A stretch of 64,000 nucleotides of DNA from CAXXOK01 sp963675925 (GCA_963675925.2 CAXXIB010000004.1:1302001-1366000); one strand, 5' to 3'; shown: positions 16,878 to 25,342, numbered from the stretch's first letter. Notes: generated by a model from the letters alone, not told the origin. Translations and numbers: made by a program.

Positions 16878-17047
16878 GATACTCTCCTTTCGCGGCCTGT
16901 GGCCGGTTGGAAATGAAGCTATACTGATTATAAAAACTGGACGGTGGAATGTCAATCTTACCGCAGGTTCAATGCGTTTCATCCCAAGGGGAAATGGGTA
17001 TATAAGAAAGGTAATCGATACGTATGAACGGGAGAGGAGCTACCTTA

Positions 17048-17476
17048 ATGCAACGCAAACGGATAACCAAGAGGGTATGGATTGTATTGGCCCTTCTGTT
17101 GACCGCAGTCACTTTGTCTGCCTGTTCCACAGGGGATTCCGACCAAACAGCTGATGATGGTGCAGCCGTGTATCATAAAATCAGCGCAAAAGATGCAAAG
17201 GCCGCGATGGATTCCGAGGAGAATATCGTCATTTTGGACGTACGCGAACAGTACGAGTTTGACGCGGGGCATATTCCGGATGCGACATTGCTTCCGCTCG
17301 GCGATATTTCAGCCAAGGCCGCGCAGATATTGCCCGATAAGGATCAGAAAATTCTGGTTTACTGCCGCAGCGGGAGTCGGGCCAGAACGGCTGCCAATAC
17401 ACTGGTGAGGATGGGCTATACGCAGATTTACGATCTGGGCGGGATTATCAATTGGCCCTATGATGTTGTGAAATAG
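17048..17476 (+). CDS. Rhodanese-like lipoprotein
   Basis: This 142-residue protein starts at the ATG at 17048 behind GAGAGGAGCTACC. Residues 1-25 form a lipoprotein signal peptide with lipobox LSAC, so it should be anchored outside the membrane. Residues ~40-140 form a single rhodanese domain with ILDVREQYEFDAGHIPDA and the active-site loop YCRSGSRARTAA, whose cysteine would carry a persulfide. Sulfurtransfer is inferred; partners are unknown. Confidence 0.9.
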   Translation: MQRKRITKRVWIVLALLLTAVTLSACSTGDSDQTADDGAAVYHKISAKDAKAAMDSEENIVILDVREQYEFDAGHIPDATLLPLGDISAKAAQILPDKDQKILVYCRSGSRARTAANTLVRMGYTQIYDLGGIINWPYDVVK

Positions 17477-17490
17477 CACAGTCTCTTGCA

Positions 17491-17523
17491 AAAAACCGTC
17501 CCTGATGGCAGGGACGGTTTTTG
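17491..17523. terminator. Bidirectional terminator
   Basis: AAAAACCGTCCCTGATGGCAGGGACGGTTTTT forms a strong hairpin between the rhodanese gene and the convergent SDR gene. A and T runs on either side let it act in both directions. Confidence 0.92.
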
Positions 17524-17537
17524 TATGTCGTTTAGAC

Positions 17538-18356
17538 CTACACGACCCGGCGGACGATCGCGTCGTACACCCGGTCGCCCAGCAGCTTTTGGATATAGAC
17601 CAAGGGCTTGGCACCCATGCCCAGCAGATAGCGCGTGCGGGGCCTACGTACCGTAGCGGCCTTTACAATGCGGTTGGCAATGACTTCGGGCTTGGTAATT
17701 AAGCCATCACCTGAATAGCGCTGCTGCAGTCGCTGCGCGGTTTGCTCAGCGGCGCCGGCATACGCGCCATTATTTGAAACCTTGCGCAGGTGATCCACGG
17801 CGATGTTGCCCCACGGCGTAGCGATTGCGCCCGGCTCGATGATAACGACATCGATGTGAAAGGGCTTCAGTTCCAGCCGCAGGCTGGCAGACAAACCTTC
17901 GACCGCGAACTTGGTGGCGTGATACCAGGACGCAAACGGTGTCCACACCCTGCCTGCCATTGATGCGATATTGATAATTCTGCCGTGACCGGCGCTCCGC
18001 ATGGTGGGAAGTACCAGCTGCGTCATGCGTGCCAGGCCGAACACATTGACCTCAAACTGATGGCGCGCTTCGTCCATGGGCACGTCCTCCAGTGCGCCGT
18101 GGGAGCCGTACCCGGCGTTGTTGACCAGCACATCGATGCGGCCTTCCTGATCCAGCACATGTTGGACGCACGCCTGCATGGACGCATCGTCTGTTACATC
18201 CAGCGCTACAGGGCGAATATCATCCGCTTCCATGGCTTCCAGCTTATCCATACTGCGCGCTGCGGCATAGACCCGGAAGCCTTTTTGCGCAAAGCGTTTG
18301 GCAGCCGCTGCGCCGATGCCGGTGGATGCGCCGGTGATGAGTACGACAGGTTTCAT
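17538..18356 (-). CDS. Short-chain dehydrogenase/reductase (classical SDR)
   Basis: This 272-residue NAD(P)-dependent oxidoreductase has the Rossmann motif TGASTGIGAA at residues ~8-17, NNAGYGSHG in the middle, a catalytic serine in NIASMAGR, and the YHATK catalytic Tyr-Lys pair. Arg after the first beta strand (AAARS) suggests NADP preference, which is inference. The substrate is unknown. The start follows AAGGAAAGGAAAT. It is a single gene, convergent with the rhodanese gene. Confidence 0.92.
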   Translation of the reverse strand: MKPVVLITGASTGIGAAAAKRFAQKGFRVYAAARSMDKLEAMEADDIRPVALDVTDDASMQACVQHVLDQEGRIDVLVNNAGYGSHGALEDVPMDEARHQFEVNVFGLARMTQLVLPTMRSAGHGRIINIASMAGRVWTPFASWYHATKFAVEGLSASLRLELKPFHIDVVIIEPGAIATPWGNIAVDHLRKVSNNGAYAGAAEQTAQRLQQRYSGDGLITKPEVIANRIVKAATVRRPRTRYLLGMGAKPLVYIQKLLGDRVYDAIVRRVV

Positions 18357-18492
18357 ATGGTTTATTTCCTTTCCTTGGCTTGAATAGTTTCATTATACGG
18401 CAGCTGCAGTTGGCAGGCAACTGCCACAACCGGGTTTCGCTTTGTTACAATTGTGATATACTAGAGAAAACGCATATAAGGAGGATCTTGTT

Positions 18493-18888
18493 ATGCTCAA
18501 AGAATTTAAGAAGTTCGCCATCAAAGGCAACGTGATGGACCTGGCGGTAGCGGTCATCATCGGCGCGGCGTTTGGTAAAATCGTCACGTCGCTGGTTAAC
18601 GATGTCATCATGCCGTTTATCGGGTTGATTGTCGGCGGTGTCGACTTCACATCGCTTAAAATCGTGCTTTCGCCTGCTGTGGGGGAGACGGCCGAGGTTG
18701 CCATCCTATACGGAGCGTTCATCCAGACGATTGTGGACTTCCTGCTCATCGCGCTCAGCGTGTTCTTCGTGGTCAAGCTTCTAAGCAAGCTCAAGAAGAA
18801 GGAAGAAGAAAAGCCCGCCCCGCCGGCCGAACCGCCGAAGGATATTGTTTTGCTGACCGAAATCCGCGATCTGCTCAAAGAGAAATAA
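18493..18888 (+). CDS. mscL: Large-conductance mechanosensitive channel MscL
   Basis: This 131-residue membrane protein opens under tension to release osmolytes on hypo-osmotic shock. It has the amphipathic N-terminal helix (LKEFKKFAIKGNVMDLAVAV), TM1 continuing into IIGAAFGKIVTSLVNDVIMP, TM2 (VDFLLIALSVFFVVKLL), and a charged cytoplasmic C-terminal helix (EIRDLLKEK). The length is normal. The start follows AAGGAGGATC. Confidence 0.97.
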   Translation: MLKEFKKFAIKGNVMDLAVAVIIGAAFGKIVTSLVNDVIMPFIGLIVGGVDFTSLKIVLSPAVGETAEVAILYGAFIQTIVDFLLIALSVFFVVKLLSKLKKKEEEKPAPPAEPPKDIVLLTEIRDLLKEK

Positions 18889-18942
18889 TCACCGGCTTCC
18901 TTGCGCAGAATGCATCAATAACGCTGCCAGGCGCAACCTCGC

Positions 18943-18971
18943 TTGACAATGATTTTGGCATGGGCTACAAT
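18943..18971 (+). promoter_or_regulatory. Promoter of the tRNA-Arg gene
   Basis: A perfect TTGACA (18943-18948), a 17-bp spacer and TACAAT (18966-18971) stand 16 bp before the tRNA, a strong stable-RNA promoter. Confidence 0.9.
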
Positions 18972-18987
18972 GAATTTCGCCACGTGC

Positions 18988-19064
18988 GCGCCCGTAGCTC
19001 AGCTGGATAGAGTGACAGACTCCGACTCTGTAGGTCGCTGGTTCGAACCCAGTCGGGCGTACCA
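18988..19064 (+). tRNA. tRNA-Arg (anticodon CCG)
   Basis: The 77-nt sequence folds as a complete cloverleaf. The acceptor stem is GCGCCCG/CGGGCGT, the D arm GCTC/GAGT, the anticodon stem ACAGA/TCTGT with loop CTCCGAC giving anticodon CCG (reads CGG, arginine), and the T arm GCTGG-TTCGAAC-CCAGT. The CCA end is encoded. Its 3' half is duplicated at 34199-34245, which marks it as the integration site of a genomic island. Confidence 0.97.
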
Positions 19065-19065
19065 A
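19019..19065 (+). repeat. Left attachment repeat (attL) of the tRNA-Arg island
   Basis: These 47 bp, from the anticodon loop to the base after CCA, are identical to 34199-34245. Direct repeats formed by a tRNA 3' end are the usual scar of tyrosine-integrase integration. The intact tRNA is on this side, with an integrase remnant directly adjacent. Confidence 0.85.
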
Positions 19066-19203
19066 CTTAAAACCCTTGCGTCATAAGAGATGCAAGGGTT
19101 TTTGCTATTCGAGAACATGAGGTGCATTATAGTGCATTGCACTATTTGTTGCACTACTGCCTTATTTTTCTGCTGTTTTTGATCGGCTTAACACATCCTG
19201 CAG
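19062..19203. repeat. Integrase-end repeat, copy 1 (terminator, palindrome, integrase 3' codons)
   Basis: This 142-bp block begins CCAACTTAAAACCC at the tRNA end and runs to CACATCCTGCAG. It contains a terminator, the palindrome TAGTGCATTGCACTA (19130-19144), and the last codons of an integrase on the minus strand (LQDVLSRSKTAEK, stop). It is nearly identical to 24192-24322. The latter lacks about 12 nt in the terminator loop. Confidence 0.9.
19069..19104. terminator. Terminator after tRNA-Arg
   Basis: AAACCCTTGCGTC, loop, GATGCAAGGGTTTTT forms a hairpin with a T run a few bases after the tRNA. It would end the tRNA transcript from the left and, in reverse, the integrase transcript from the right. 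Confidence 0.88.
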
Positions 19204-19500
19204 GCTCAATTCAGCGACCTGCTTTTTGAGCCTTAAGTTGTCTTTCTCCATCATCTTCAAGCGCTTTGCGTCAGACGTGTCCACCCCACCGTATATTTTC
19301 CGCCAACGGTAATACGTCTGTTTGGATATGTCCGCTTGCCTGACCGCTTCACCAATCGTTTTTCCTGGCTGCAAAGTACCTCAATCTCTCGTAGTTTCAC
19401 AGTGATCTGTTCTACCGTGCAGTTCTTTTTCCCCATCTTTCCCAGCTCCTTTTCGTTGGTTTATCATCCATTGACTAACTTTGTAACTGGTACAATTTTC
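19162..19500 (-). pseudogene. IS3-family OrfA remnant fused to an integrase 3' end
   Basis: Reading on the minus strand, an OrfA-like start (MGKKNCTVEQITVKLREIEV) is followed by a one-base frameshift near 19363-19375 and then by KTIGEAVRQADISKQTYYRW, the HTH of IS3-type transposase OrfA, and a leucine-rich NLRLKKQVAELSL segment. The frame then runs without a stop into LQDVLSRSKTAEK, which belongs to the integrase repeated at 24281. The chimera joins at a CTGCAG sequence. The IS end appears to lie near 19500, where the sequence GGTACAATTTTCGGGGGG occurs. OrfB is absent. Confidence 0.75.
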
Positions 19501-19603
19501 GGGGGGCATACCAAAAGCGATCTAAGAAGATCGAGCTTGATCTGTGAAGCAGAATAGTAATACCAGTCAAATGAGATTAGTAAGCTTTGGATGTGATGAG
19601 ATA

Positions 19604-19801
19604 ATGAATTGGGTTGTGGTGGGAAGGCATGTTCGACGGGTACGAAGGCAAACAGGCTTCACTCAAGACCAGTTGGCGGAACGGTTAGATATTTCCGCAT
19701 CCTTCCTTGGTTATATTGAACGAGGCACTCGTGTACCCAGCGTCGAAACGTTGCATAATCTTTGCAGGGCACTGAATAAAAATAACAGACAGAAAATCTA
19801 G
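19604..19801 (+). pseudogene. Truncated XRE-family HTH regulator
   Basis: From the ATG at 19604 the frame gives MNWVVVGRHVRRVRRQTGFT, then QDQLAERLDISASFLGYIER and VETLHNLCRALN, a classical XRE helix-turn-helix. Family members usually continue for another ~30-50 residues with a PxDYLL-type segment. Here the frame ends in NKNNRQKI after 65 residues, so the 3' end is probably lost. It may be a decay product of the island. Confidence 0.6.
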
Positions 19802-19900
19802 CACGCGATGAAAATGCCCCTGCCGTGCATCCCGTAGAACTAGTCACATAGGAATGCATGGCAGGGGACAGTAGATTAAGCAGTGATGGTGAGTGCTATC

Positions 19901-21199
19901 TTACTTCCACAGCACGTTCGCGGCATAGTATTCAAAGATTTCAGGCCAGTTGAACCAGTCGTGAGCGCCGGTCAGGAAGTAGGTCTGATAGGTGACGCCC
20001 TGAGCGTCCAGCGCTTCCATAGCGGGCTTGACGGAGAAAGCCATGCCGTCATAGGCATAATCTTCTTCACCGGCACCCATGAACAGCTTTACATCATGGA
20101 TGAGCGGGTTATCAGGATTGTAGCTGGTCATCATGGGTGTGACAGCGCCGGAGAAGGCACCGTAGTAGCCATAAGTGCCGGTGCAGTTATAGAACATGTG
20201 CATGGTGGTCATGCCGCCCATGGACAGGCCACTGAAGCAGCGGTCGTTCACATCAGTGGAAACATTGTAGATGCTCTCAATGAAGGGCAGTACGCAGTTT
20301 TCAATGTTGGCCGCATATGCTTCAAAGTTCCAAAATTCTTCTTCCTGAAAGACATTGCCGTTGGGGGTTACAATGATGGCCGGACGGGTTTTGCCCTCAG
20401 CAATCAGGTTATCCATGATGTTGTTCACCTGACCTTGACTGAACCAGTCAACTTCATTGCCGAAGCGGCCATGGGACAGAAAGATCAGAGGATAGGGCTG
20501 CGTCTTGTCATAACCGGCGGGCAGATATACGCCCAAGGACTGGGTGTCGCCGTTGATATCGGTATAGGTCTGGAAGGTCACTGTGCCGCGCAGTGCAGGA
20601 TCCGCGATGGGAGCGCGGGCTGTATCGCCAACGATCAGCTCGCTGTTGGACTGACTGCCGGTCAGGGTTGCCGTGATGGGCAGATTCTTCGGGTCCTGAA
20701 TGGACTTGTTCTTGTTCGCCGTTTCTAAGCCGAAAAAGCTGCCCTTTTCGCCCGTCTTGGTGGTCACGTTGGACCAAGTCATGATTGTGTTTTCCGGCCC
20801 CAGTTCAGGGTTGATGACGAACTGATACGGATAAACACCGGCAGGCAGCTCGAAGGTGATCTCATAGATGCCGTCTGCGTTCAGGGTCATGTCCTCATAG
20901 TACAAACCGCCGATGGAAGCCATGCCGGGCTGATACTCGTAGGGGGGATAATACTTTGCAACACCGTCCAGCATACCGGTTTCGTCGGTATGGCCGGTCA
21001 TATTACTTTCATAAAAAAGGAACTCGCCCTTGATGCCGACACCAGTGACTTCCATGTCCTCAACATCGGCAGGATTAAGGGTGACTGTAACAGAATACAG
21101 CTTTGTTGTGGCAGGTTCTTCAGCAAATGCGGCGGACACGCAGCAAACCATTAACAATGCAATGCTAGCTGCCAGCATGCGGCGAAAGAAAATTTTCAT
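19901..21199 (-). CDS. Secreted alpha/beta-hydrolase esterase (carbohydrate esterase family 1-like)
   Basis: This 432-residue protein has a signal peptide cleaved after AAFA (about residue 27). An N-terminal beta-sandwich domain of ~170 residues resembles the carbohydrate-binding/E-set domains of feruloyl esterases (YPYQFVINPELGPENTIMTW). The C-terminal hydrolase domain (~200-432) contains LIFLSHGRFG, the nucleophile elbow GLSMGGMTT, and a final His in GAHDWFNWPEIFEYY. The likely role is cleaving feruloyl or acetyl esters on plant polysaccharides outside the cell. It stands alone on the minus strand. Confidence 0.85.
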   Translation of the reverse strand: MKIFFRRMLAASIALLMVCCVSAAFAEEPATTKLYSVTVTLNPADVEDMEVTGVGIKGEFLFYESNMTGHTDETGMLDGVAKYYPPYEYQPGMASIGGLYYEDMTLNADGIYEITFELPAGVYPYQFVINPELGPENTIMTWSNVTTKTGEKGSFFGLETANKNKSIQDPKNLPITATLTGSQSNSELIVGDTARAPIADPALRGTVTFQTYTDINGDTQSLGVYLPAGYDKTQPYPLIFLSHGRFGNEVDWFSQGQVNNIMDNLIAEGKTRPAIIVTPNGNVFQEEEFWNFEAYAANIENCVLPFIESIYNVSTDVNDRCFSGLSMGGMTTMHMFYNCTGTYGYYGAFSGAVTPMMTSYNPDNPLIHDVKLFMGAGEEDYAYDGMAFSVKPAMEALDAQGVTYQTYFLTGAHDWFNWPEIFEYYAANVLWK

Positions 21200-21474
21200 C
21201 CGAAATACCTCTCTTCATTTTGTTATAGTTGATCGTGTACTGTCAGAAGCCTGATGACGCTGCCTTTCAAAGGATGCTTTATCAAACAGCTGACCAACAA
21301 GATGCACCGTTTGGCAGCCTGCAGGACCTGCCGATCACGGTTTATTATGCATTTAGTTATACAGACAGCGCTCAAAAAACACAAGAGGAGCGGCACAAAC
21401 TGTTGTTTTTTTGTCCTATACTGTTATTCTCTGGTTCAAAGGTGAAATACGCTTACTTCCACATCAGACCTGTT

Positions 21475-21757
21475 CTACCAATCCTTGCAGGGCAGGATGA
21501 TATCCATGCAGGAAATATGCTGGTCAGTGTTGATGCTGTAGCGGCTATGATATTTTTGACGATGTTTTCAATGCTCAGCAGGCCAAAACCGTGGTTTTGG
21601 CAATCGTCTTTGGAGGTATGGATTCTGCCGTCATCCCATTTAAGGTTGCCCACATTCCCGTTCTCTGTAAGGATAATGGCGAAGCCTTTTTCCCGGCACA
21701 CGGTCACCTGAATACAGTTTGATAAAATTCTTATAAAAGCATGTTTGGATTTGAACT
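21475..21757 (-). pseudogene. Remnant of a GHKL-domain sensor histidine kinase
   Basis: The minus-strand frame reads SKHAFIRILSNCIQVTV, REKGFAIILTENG, and DDCQNHGFGLLSIENIVK, the ATPase domain of AgrC-like GHKL kinases. A one-base loss in an A-run near 21550 shifts the frame. The restored frame reads KYHSRYSINTDQH and ends MDIILPCKDW before a stop at 21475. Only the last ~95 codons survive. The flanks 21200-21474 and 21758-22011 hold no gene that I can support. Confidence 0.65.
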
Positions 21758-22011
21758 TTTCGAGATTCCAGGATCGTCAACAGTATTTTGGACAACTTGC
21801 CAAGCAACTCGAAATGCATTTCGAGTCAACCAGCGATCTTGGAATTGTATTGGGCTACCCGAAGATCTGATTGCAGCAGGGAATGCCCTGCTGAAGTTGT
21901 TTGACAATCCAGATAATCTGTTGCTGCTTGCGAGCGAGCAGGTATCCGGTAGATATCCGGATCCTGTTTTCACCAAAGTATCAGTCAAGCTCAACTGTCT
22001 CTGAAAAAGTA

Positions 22012-22055
22012 TTGACATTTTTAAAGCCGGTAGCGATACTATAAGTGAACGTTCG
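22012..22055 (+). promoter_or_regulatory. Promoter and candidate TetR operator of the ferredoxin-nitroreductase operon
   Basis: TTGACA (22012-22017), a 17-bp spacer and GATACT (22035-22040) form the promoter. The palindrome GAACGTTC (22047-22054) falls at the expected transcription start and is a plausible operator for the TetR regulator encoded by the second gene. Confidence 0.65.
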
Positions 22056-22089
22056 TTTATATCATATACTCATTTGTGGGAGGCTGAAA

Positions 22090-23100
22090 ATGTTTCACAA
22101 GAGCATAGACTACGACAAATGTACAGCCTGCATGGCTTGCGAACGAATCTGCGCGAACAGCCGGGTCATCCGAAAAAACAACCAGGGTATGCCGGAATTC
22201 GTATTTGACTTCAAGTGTATATACTGTGGGCATTGTCTTGCGATTTGCCCGGAAAAGGCCATTGCTTTTGAACCAGTCATCCAGATTGACCAAACGGATC
22301 ACGCTTACCAGGCGGGCGCTCTGCCGTTGGATTCAAACGTTCAGGAACAGAATGAGAGAGCGGTTCGTGCGCTTCTCAACGCAACACGATCCAATCGGTT
22401 TTTCCTTGATCAGACTGTCGAACGTGAAACTCTTATGAAAGTCCTGGATTCCATGGTCCGTGCGCCATCCGCCGGGAACGAACAAAACCGAAATTTCTAC
22501 ATCCTGGATAACAAGGCCAGGCTCATTGCGCTGGAAGAGCAGCTGAGAGACCATTTCCAGAAACTGCTGGCGATCTATAAAAATCCACTGGTTGTAAGCA
22601 GTATGGCTCTGACCATGGCGATCAAAGACAGACGATCGTCAGGCAATCGTCAAACGTATACTGGTCAGCAGAATCTGGGTAAACCGAGTCAATCTATAAG
22701 AGCGCTTTATCGAGCTAACAAGAAGGTGTTGCAAGATATTGCATTTGGCGGTGATGCGCAGCCTGTCTATTTGCCTGCTGCCCCGGTTGTCATGATCATA
22801 ACGACCGGTCCTAGATCAACGCAGATGCACAAGGGTTTCTATAAAGGCGATGCGGGTATCGCAGCAACCTATGGAACGCTCATGGCTAAGGGACTGGGCT
22901 TGTCATCCTGTTGGTTAGGGCTGTTGGAGATAGCCGTCAATAAGAATCAAAAGATCAAGCAGTCACTCGGAATTGGAAAAGAGGAACGCGTCGACGCTGC
23001 CCTTGCCCTTGGGTATTCTGCCTTGGTCTGGCATCAGATACCTCCGCGCGCTCCGGTGAAGGTTGTTTGGAGCAGCGCAAAAGAAAGTCAGGCGGGATAA
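22090..23100 (+). CDS. Ferredoxin-nitroreductase fusion protein
   Basis: This 336-residue protein begins at the ATG at 22090 behind GGGAGG. Residues ~8-70 are a 2[4Fe-4S] ferredoxin domain with C-x2-C-x2-C-x3-C in CTACMACERIC and again in CIYCGHCLAICP. Residues ~100-320 are a nitroreductase-family flavin domain (VRAPSAGNEQNRNFYI, GLGLSSCWLG). Such fusions are known in anaerobes and let reduced ferredoxin drive the flavin reduction; the substrate is unknown. It is the first gene of an operon with the following TetR gene. Confidence 0.9.
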   Translation: MFHKSIDYDKCTACMACERICANSRVIRKNNQGMPEFVFDFKCIYCGHCLAICPEKAIAFEPVIQIDQTDHAYQAGALPLDSNVQEQNERAVRALLNATRSNRFFLDQTVERETLMKVLDSMVRAPSAGNEQNRNFYILDNKARLIALEEQLRDHFQKLLAIYKNPLVVSSMALTMAIKDRRSSGNRQTYTGQQNLGKPSQSIRALYRANKKVLQDIAFGGDAQPVYLPAAPVVMIITTGPRSTQMHKGFYKGDAGIAATYGTLMAKGLGLSSCWLGLLEIAVNKNQKIKQSLGIGKEERVDAALALGYSALVWHQIPPRAPVKVVWSSAKESQAG

Positions 23101-23102
23101 CA

Positions 23103-23723
23103 GTGAAAAAGAATCCAGCACCGATCACAACCAAAGAACGCATTTTTGAAACCGCTTTGGATTTGTTTGCGGAGAAGGGCTACGAGGCAACATCGATCAG
23201 GGATATTACAAAAGCGGTTGGCCTTTCAGTTGCTGCCTTCTACAACCATTTTGCAAGCAAAAACGAACTTCTTCAGGCGATTTACAACTTCTACCGCAGC
23301 CTGGATAATTCGGAAACTGAAGCACTTTCTGATATTGAGCAGATGGTGGAGCGAATGAGTCCTTTCGATATCTTCGACCAAATGGCGCAACAAATCATTG
23401 CATCTCTGCATGATGAAAAGCTCGTAAAACTGACGAGAATTATCATCAATGAGCAATATACCAATGAAACGGCCAGCGAAATTGCATGCAAGGACCGTCA
23501 GGCACTGCTATCATCCATGGTTAAATTGTTTTCGGTTATGGCAAGCAAAGGCAAGATCAGCGTGAAGGAACCTGAAGCACTGGGCCATCTGGTCGGATAT
23601 ATGTACCTTGGTTTTGCTGAAGAAAACATTCACGCCAGCATTCTGGGAACACAGGATCCAACGACAGTTATCAACAATCAGCTGCGGTTGATTCATTCGT
23701 TGCTACGGGAATTTGTTGTTTAA
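23103..23723 (+). CDS. TetR/AcrR family transcriptional regulator
   Basis: This 206-residue regulator has its HTH at residues ~12-58 (TTKERIFETALDLFAEKGYE, then TSIRDITKAVGLSVAAFYNH). I take the GTG at 23103, two bases after the stop of the preceding gene, so it depends on translational coupling. A TTG 36 bp upstream is possible. It probably regulates its own operon through the palindrome near 22047. The inducer is unknown. Confidence 0.85.
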   Translation: MKKNPAPITTKERIFETALDLFAEKGYEATSIRDITKAVGLSVAAFYNHFASKNELLQAIYNFYRSLDNSETEALSDIEQMVERMSPFDIFDQMAQQIIASLHDEKLVKLTRIIINEQYTNETASEIACKDRQALLSSMVKLFSVMASKGKISVKEPEALGHLVGYMYLGFAEENIHASILGTQDPTTVINNQLRLIHSLLREFVV

Positions 23724-23850
23724 GCTAAAAATTCTTGAATCCACCAAGACTGATCAATGAGTAGCGACTCTGTGATGTTATTGAGCCTTCAAAAGCAAGG
23801 GGGGGGGAGAGCCCCACATACCCTAAGAATCGATTGGAAAGGGAAATCCT

Positions 23851-24048
23851 GTGCTATTTACCGGTGAGCAGGTACACAACGGGTACCTGGACAAGATTTG
23901 CATCCAGATTTCCGATGCGATTGTGACTGACTGCCTTCTCAGCGACCGCAACAGTCAAGTGGCAGTGGAGTACATGATCAAAGATGATAACGCCACCGTC
24001 GCCGATGAGAACAGGCTGCCCAGCTCGGTGTTCTCCAACCTTTTCTAA
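23851..24048 (+). CDS. Short hypothetical frame (doubtful)
   Basis: A 65-codon frame begins behind GGAAAGGGAAATCCT. I do not recognise it. It contains ISDAIVTDCLLSDRNSQVAV and looks soluble. It lies in a stretch (23724-24191) that otherwise shows only a nine-base G run near 23801 and no clear signals. It may be a fragment left by rearrangement of the island rather than a gene. Confidence 0.25.
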   Translation: MLFTGEQVHNGYLDKICIQISDAIVTDCLLSDRNSQVAVEYMIKDDNATVADENRLPSSVFSNLF

Positions 24049-24191
24049 TCCGTCATTTACAGGTTTTACCAGTGGAAAGACTCTGCCTGCACCAGCCTAG
24101 CGAGGATTGGGAGGATGAGGTGATATTATGCGGGTTCAAATTCAATGCTTTGCTAATCGATGAGTGCATTTACCAAATCATAGTAGCTTTG

Positions 24192-24322
24192 CCAACTTAA
24201 AACCCTTGCGTCAAGGGTTTTTGCTATTCGAGAACATGAGGTGCATTATAGTGCATTGCACTATTTATTGTACGACTGCCTTATTTTTCGGCTGTTTTTG
24301 AACGGCTTAACACATCCTGCAG
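24192..24322. repeat. Integrase-end repeat, copy 2
   Basis: These 131 bp correspond to 19062-19203, starting CCAACTTAAAACCC and ending CACATCCTGCAG. The terminator hairpin is shortened but still paired (AACCCTTG-CGT-CAAGGGTT). The palindrome TAGTGCATTGCACTA (24249-24263) is intact. No tRNA fragment precedes it. Confidence 0.9.
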
Positions 24323-24435
24323 AATATCGGCTGAACGCTGCTCTGCCTCCGCAAAAGTATGAGTATAGACGCGCAAAGTTGCACTTGCGTCGGCATGCCC
24401 AAAGCGCTGCTTCACTTGATGAAATGATGCCTGTA
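24281..24435 (-). pseudogene. C-terminal fragment of a tyrosine integrase
   Basis: The minus strand reads FHQVKQRFGHADASATLRVY then THTFAEAEQRSADILQDVLS and RSKTAEK before the stop at 24281. The GH of RFGHADAS and the tyrosine of RVYTHTF match the last catalytic His and the nucleophile Tyr of phage-type integrases. The upstream catalytic parts are missing: the frame is interrupted around 24435, where AT-rich, unrelated sequence begins. This shows what the broken copy at 19147-19203 originally encoded. Confidence 0.85.
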
Positions 24436-24723
24436 CATAACGATCGCTCAATAAGAGGGTTCTATGATAGTATGTTACATTATTTCGAAACTGTATCTGA
24501 TGATTTTGATATTAGATGGAACAAGTGGGCTGCAGCTATGCTAAGGTATGACTTAAAATATTGTTGTTTCCTAGAGTTGCCTCCAAATATAAGACATTTA
24601 GTACATGATAATATTGTTGATGGATTAAGTTATAAACATCAAATAGAACCTGATGTCACAGTCGAAAGAGGACTTGATTACATTGTTGATGATAAAGAAA
24701 TAATCAAATCGATATCTACTTGA
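24427..24723 (+). pseudogene. AT-rich hypothetical gene fragment
   Basis: From about 24427 an AT-rich open frame gives 98 residues that look like a real protein (YDSMLHYFETVSDDFDIRWN, then MLRYDLKYCCFLELPPNIRH) and ends at a stop at 24723. It begins exactly where the integrase homology ends and has no ribosome binding site, so it is probably the 3' end of a gene cut by the junction. The family is not recognised. Confidence 0.4.
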
Positions 24724-25285
24724 ATTTTAAATTTCGGATCTTAAAGCTGCCTTTCAGTTGACCATTATTATAAGCTTCATGTGGGAATGAACTTCCATCT
24801 ACAACAAAACATATTTCCTTCAAAGCACGACATATATCCTCAAGTTCAATGATTTTCAGATCAATCGTCGAAGTATGATGTTCTTTTTCACGGTTGAATT
24901 CTTTTCCCCAAATGTCGCGTTTTTCACCCTCTTCTGAATGTAATTCCACCCACACTTTATTGAATACGCCTTCACCAAATAAGAGATCAAACGTAAGCGT
25001 TTTGAATTTTCTAACATTCATCGAATGTGGGAATTTATAAACCATAGAAACATACTCTGGAGGCTTACTACTAAAAGCATTAGGTCCAAAATCAAAACTG
25101 ACATCACCGTCATCCGATATCCAAATCACATATTCCTTTTCATAAGAAGCAAATTTTTCAGGCTTTGGTAATTTGACGCCTTTTTTAAACTTCTTTATTC
25201 TTTTCTGATTTAATGCCCAGCCCAGATAGGTAGTTGCAATTCCACCTAAAAAAGCAATAATTGCAATGATAATATTCTCACTCAT
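24716..25285 (-). CDS. Hypothetical membrane-anchored protein
   Basis: This 189-residue protein begins MSENIIIAIIAFLGGIATTY behind a G-rich ribosome binding site. It has one N-terminal membrane segment (residues ~4-22), a basic stretch (NQKRIKKFKKGVKLPKP), and then a predicted beta-rich domain of about 140 residues ending in GSFKIRNLKFK. It resembles no family that I can name. It is AT-rich compared with the neighbouring sugar operon and overlaps the end of the convergent fragment by a few bases. Confidence 0.6.
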   Translation of the reverse strand: MSENIIIAIIAFLGGIATTYLGWALNQKRIKKFKKGVKLPKPEKFASYEKEYVIWISDDGDVSFDFGPNAFSSKPPEYVSMVYKFPHSMNVRKFKTLTFDLLFGEGVFNKVWVELHSEEGEKRDIWGKEFNREKEHHTSTIDLKIIELEDICRALKEICFVVDGSSFPHEAYNNGQLKGSFKIRNLKFK

Positions 25286-25342
25286 ACTTAACCCCCCCAT
25301 GATAGTTAGTATTTTGTTCATTAGTTGAATTATTACGTCTTT

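Noticed and set aside
21741..22018. Overlapping plus- and minus-strand frames of ~90 codons
   Set aside because: Neither has a ribosome binding site or recognisable family. The region lies between a decayed kinase and a promoter and is best regarded as non-coding debris.
19062..24322. Short palindromic repeats suggesting a CRISPR array
   Set aside because: Only two close copies exist 5 kb apart. They are integrase-end repeats without regularly spaced units. No CRISPR or cas genes are seen in the window.
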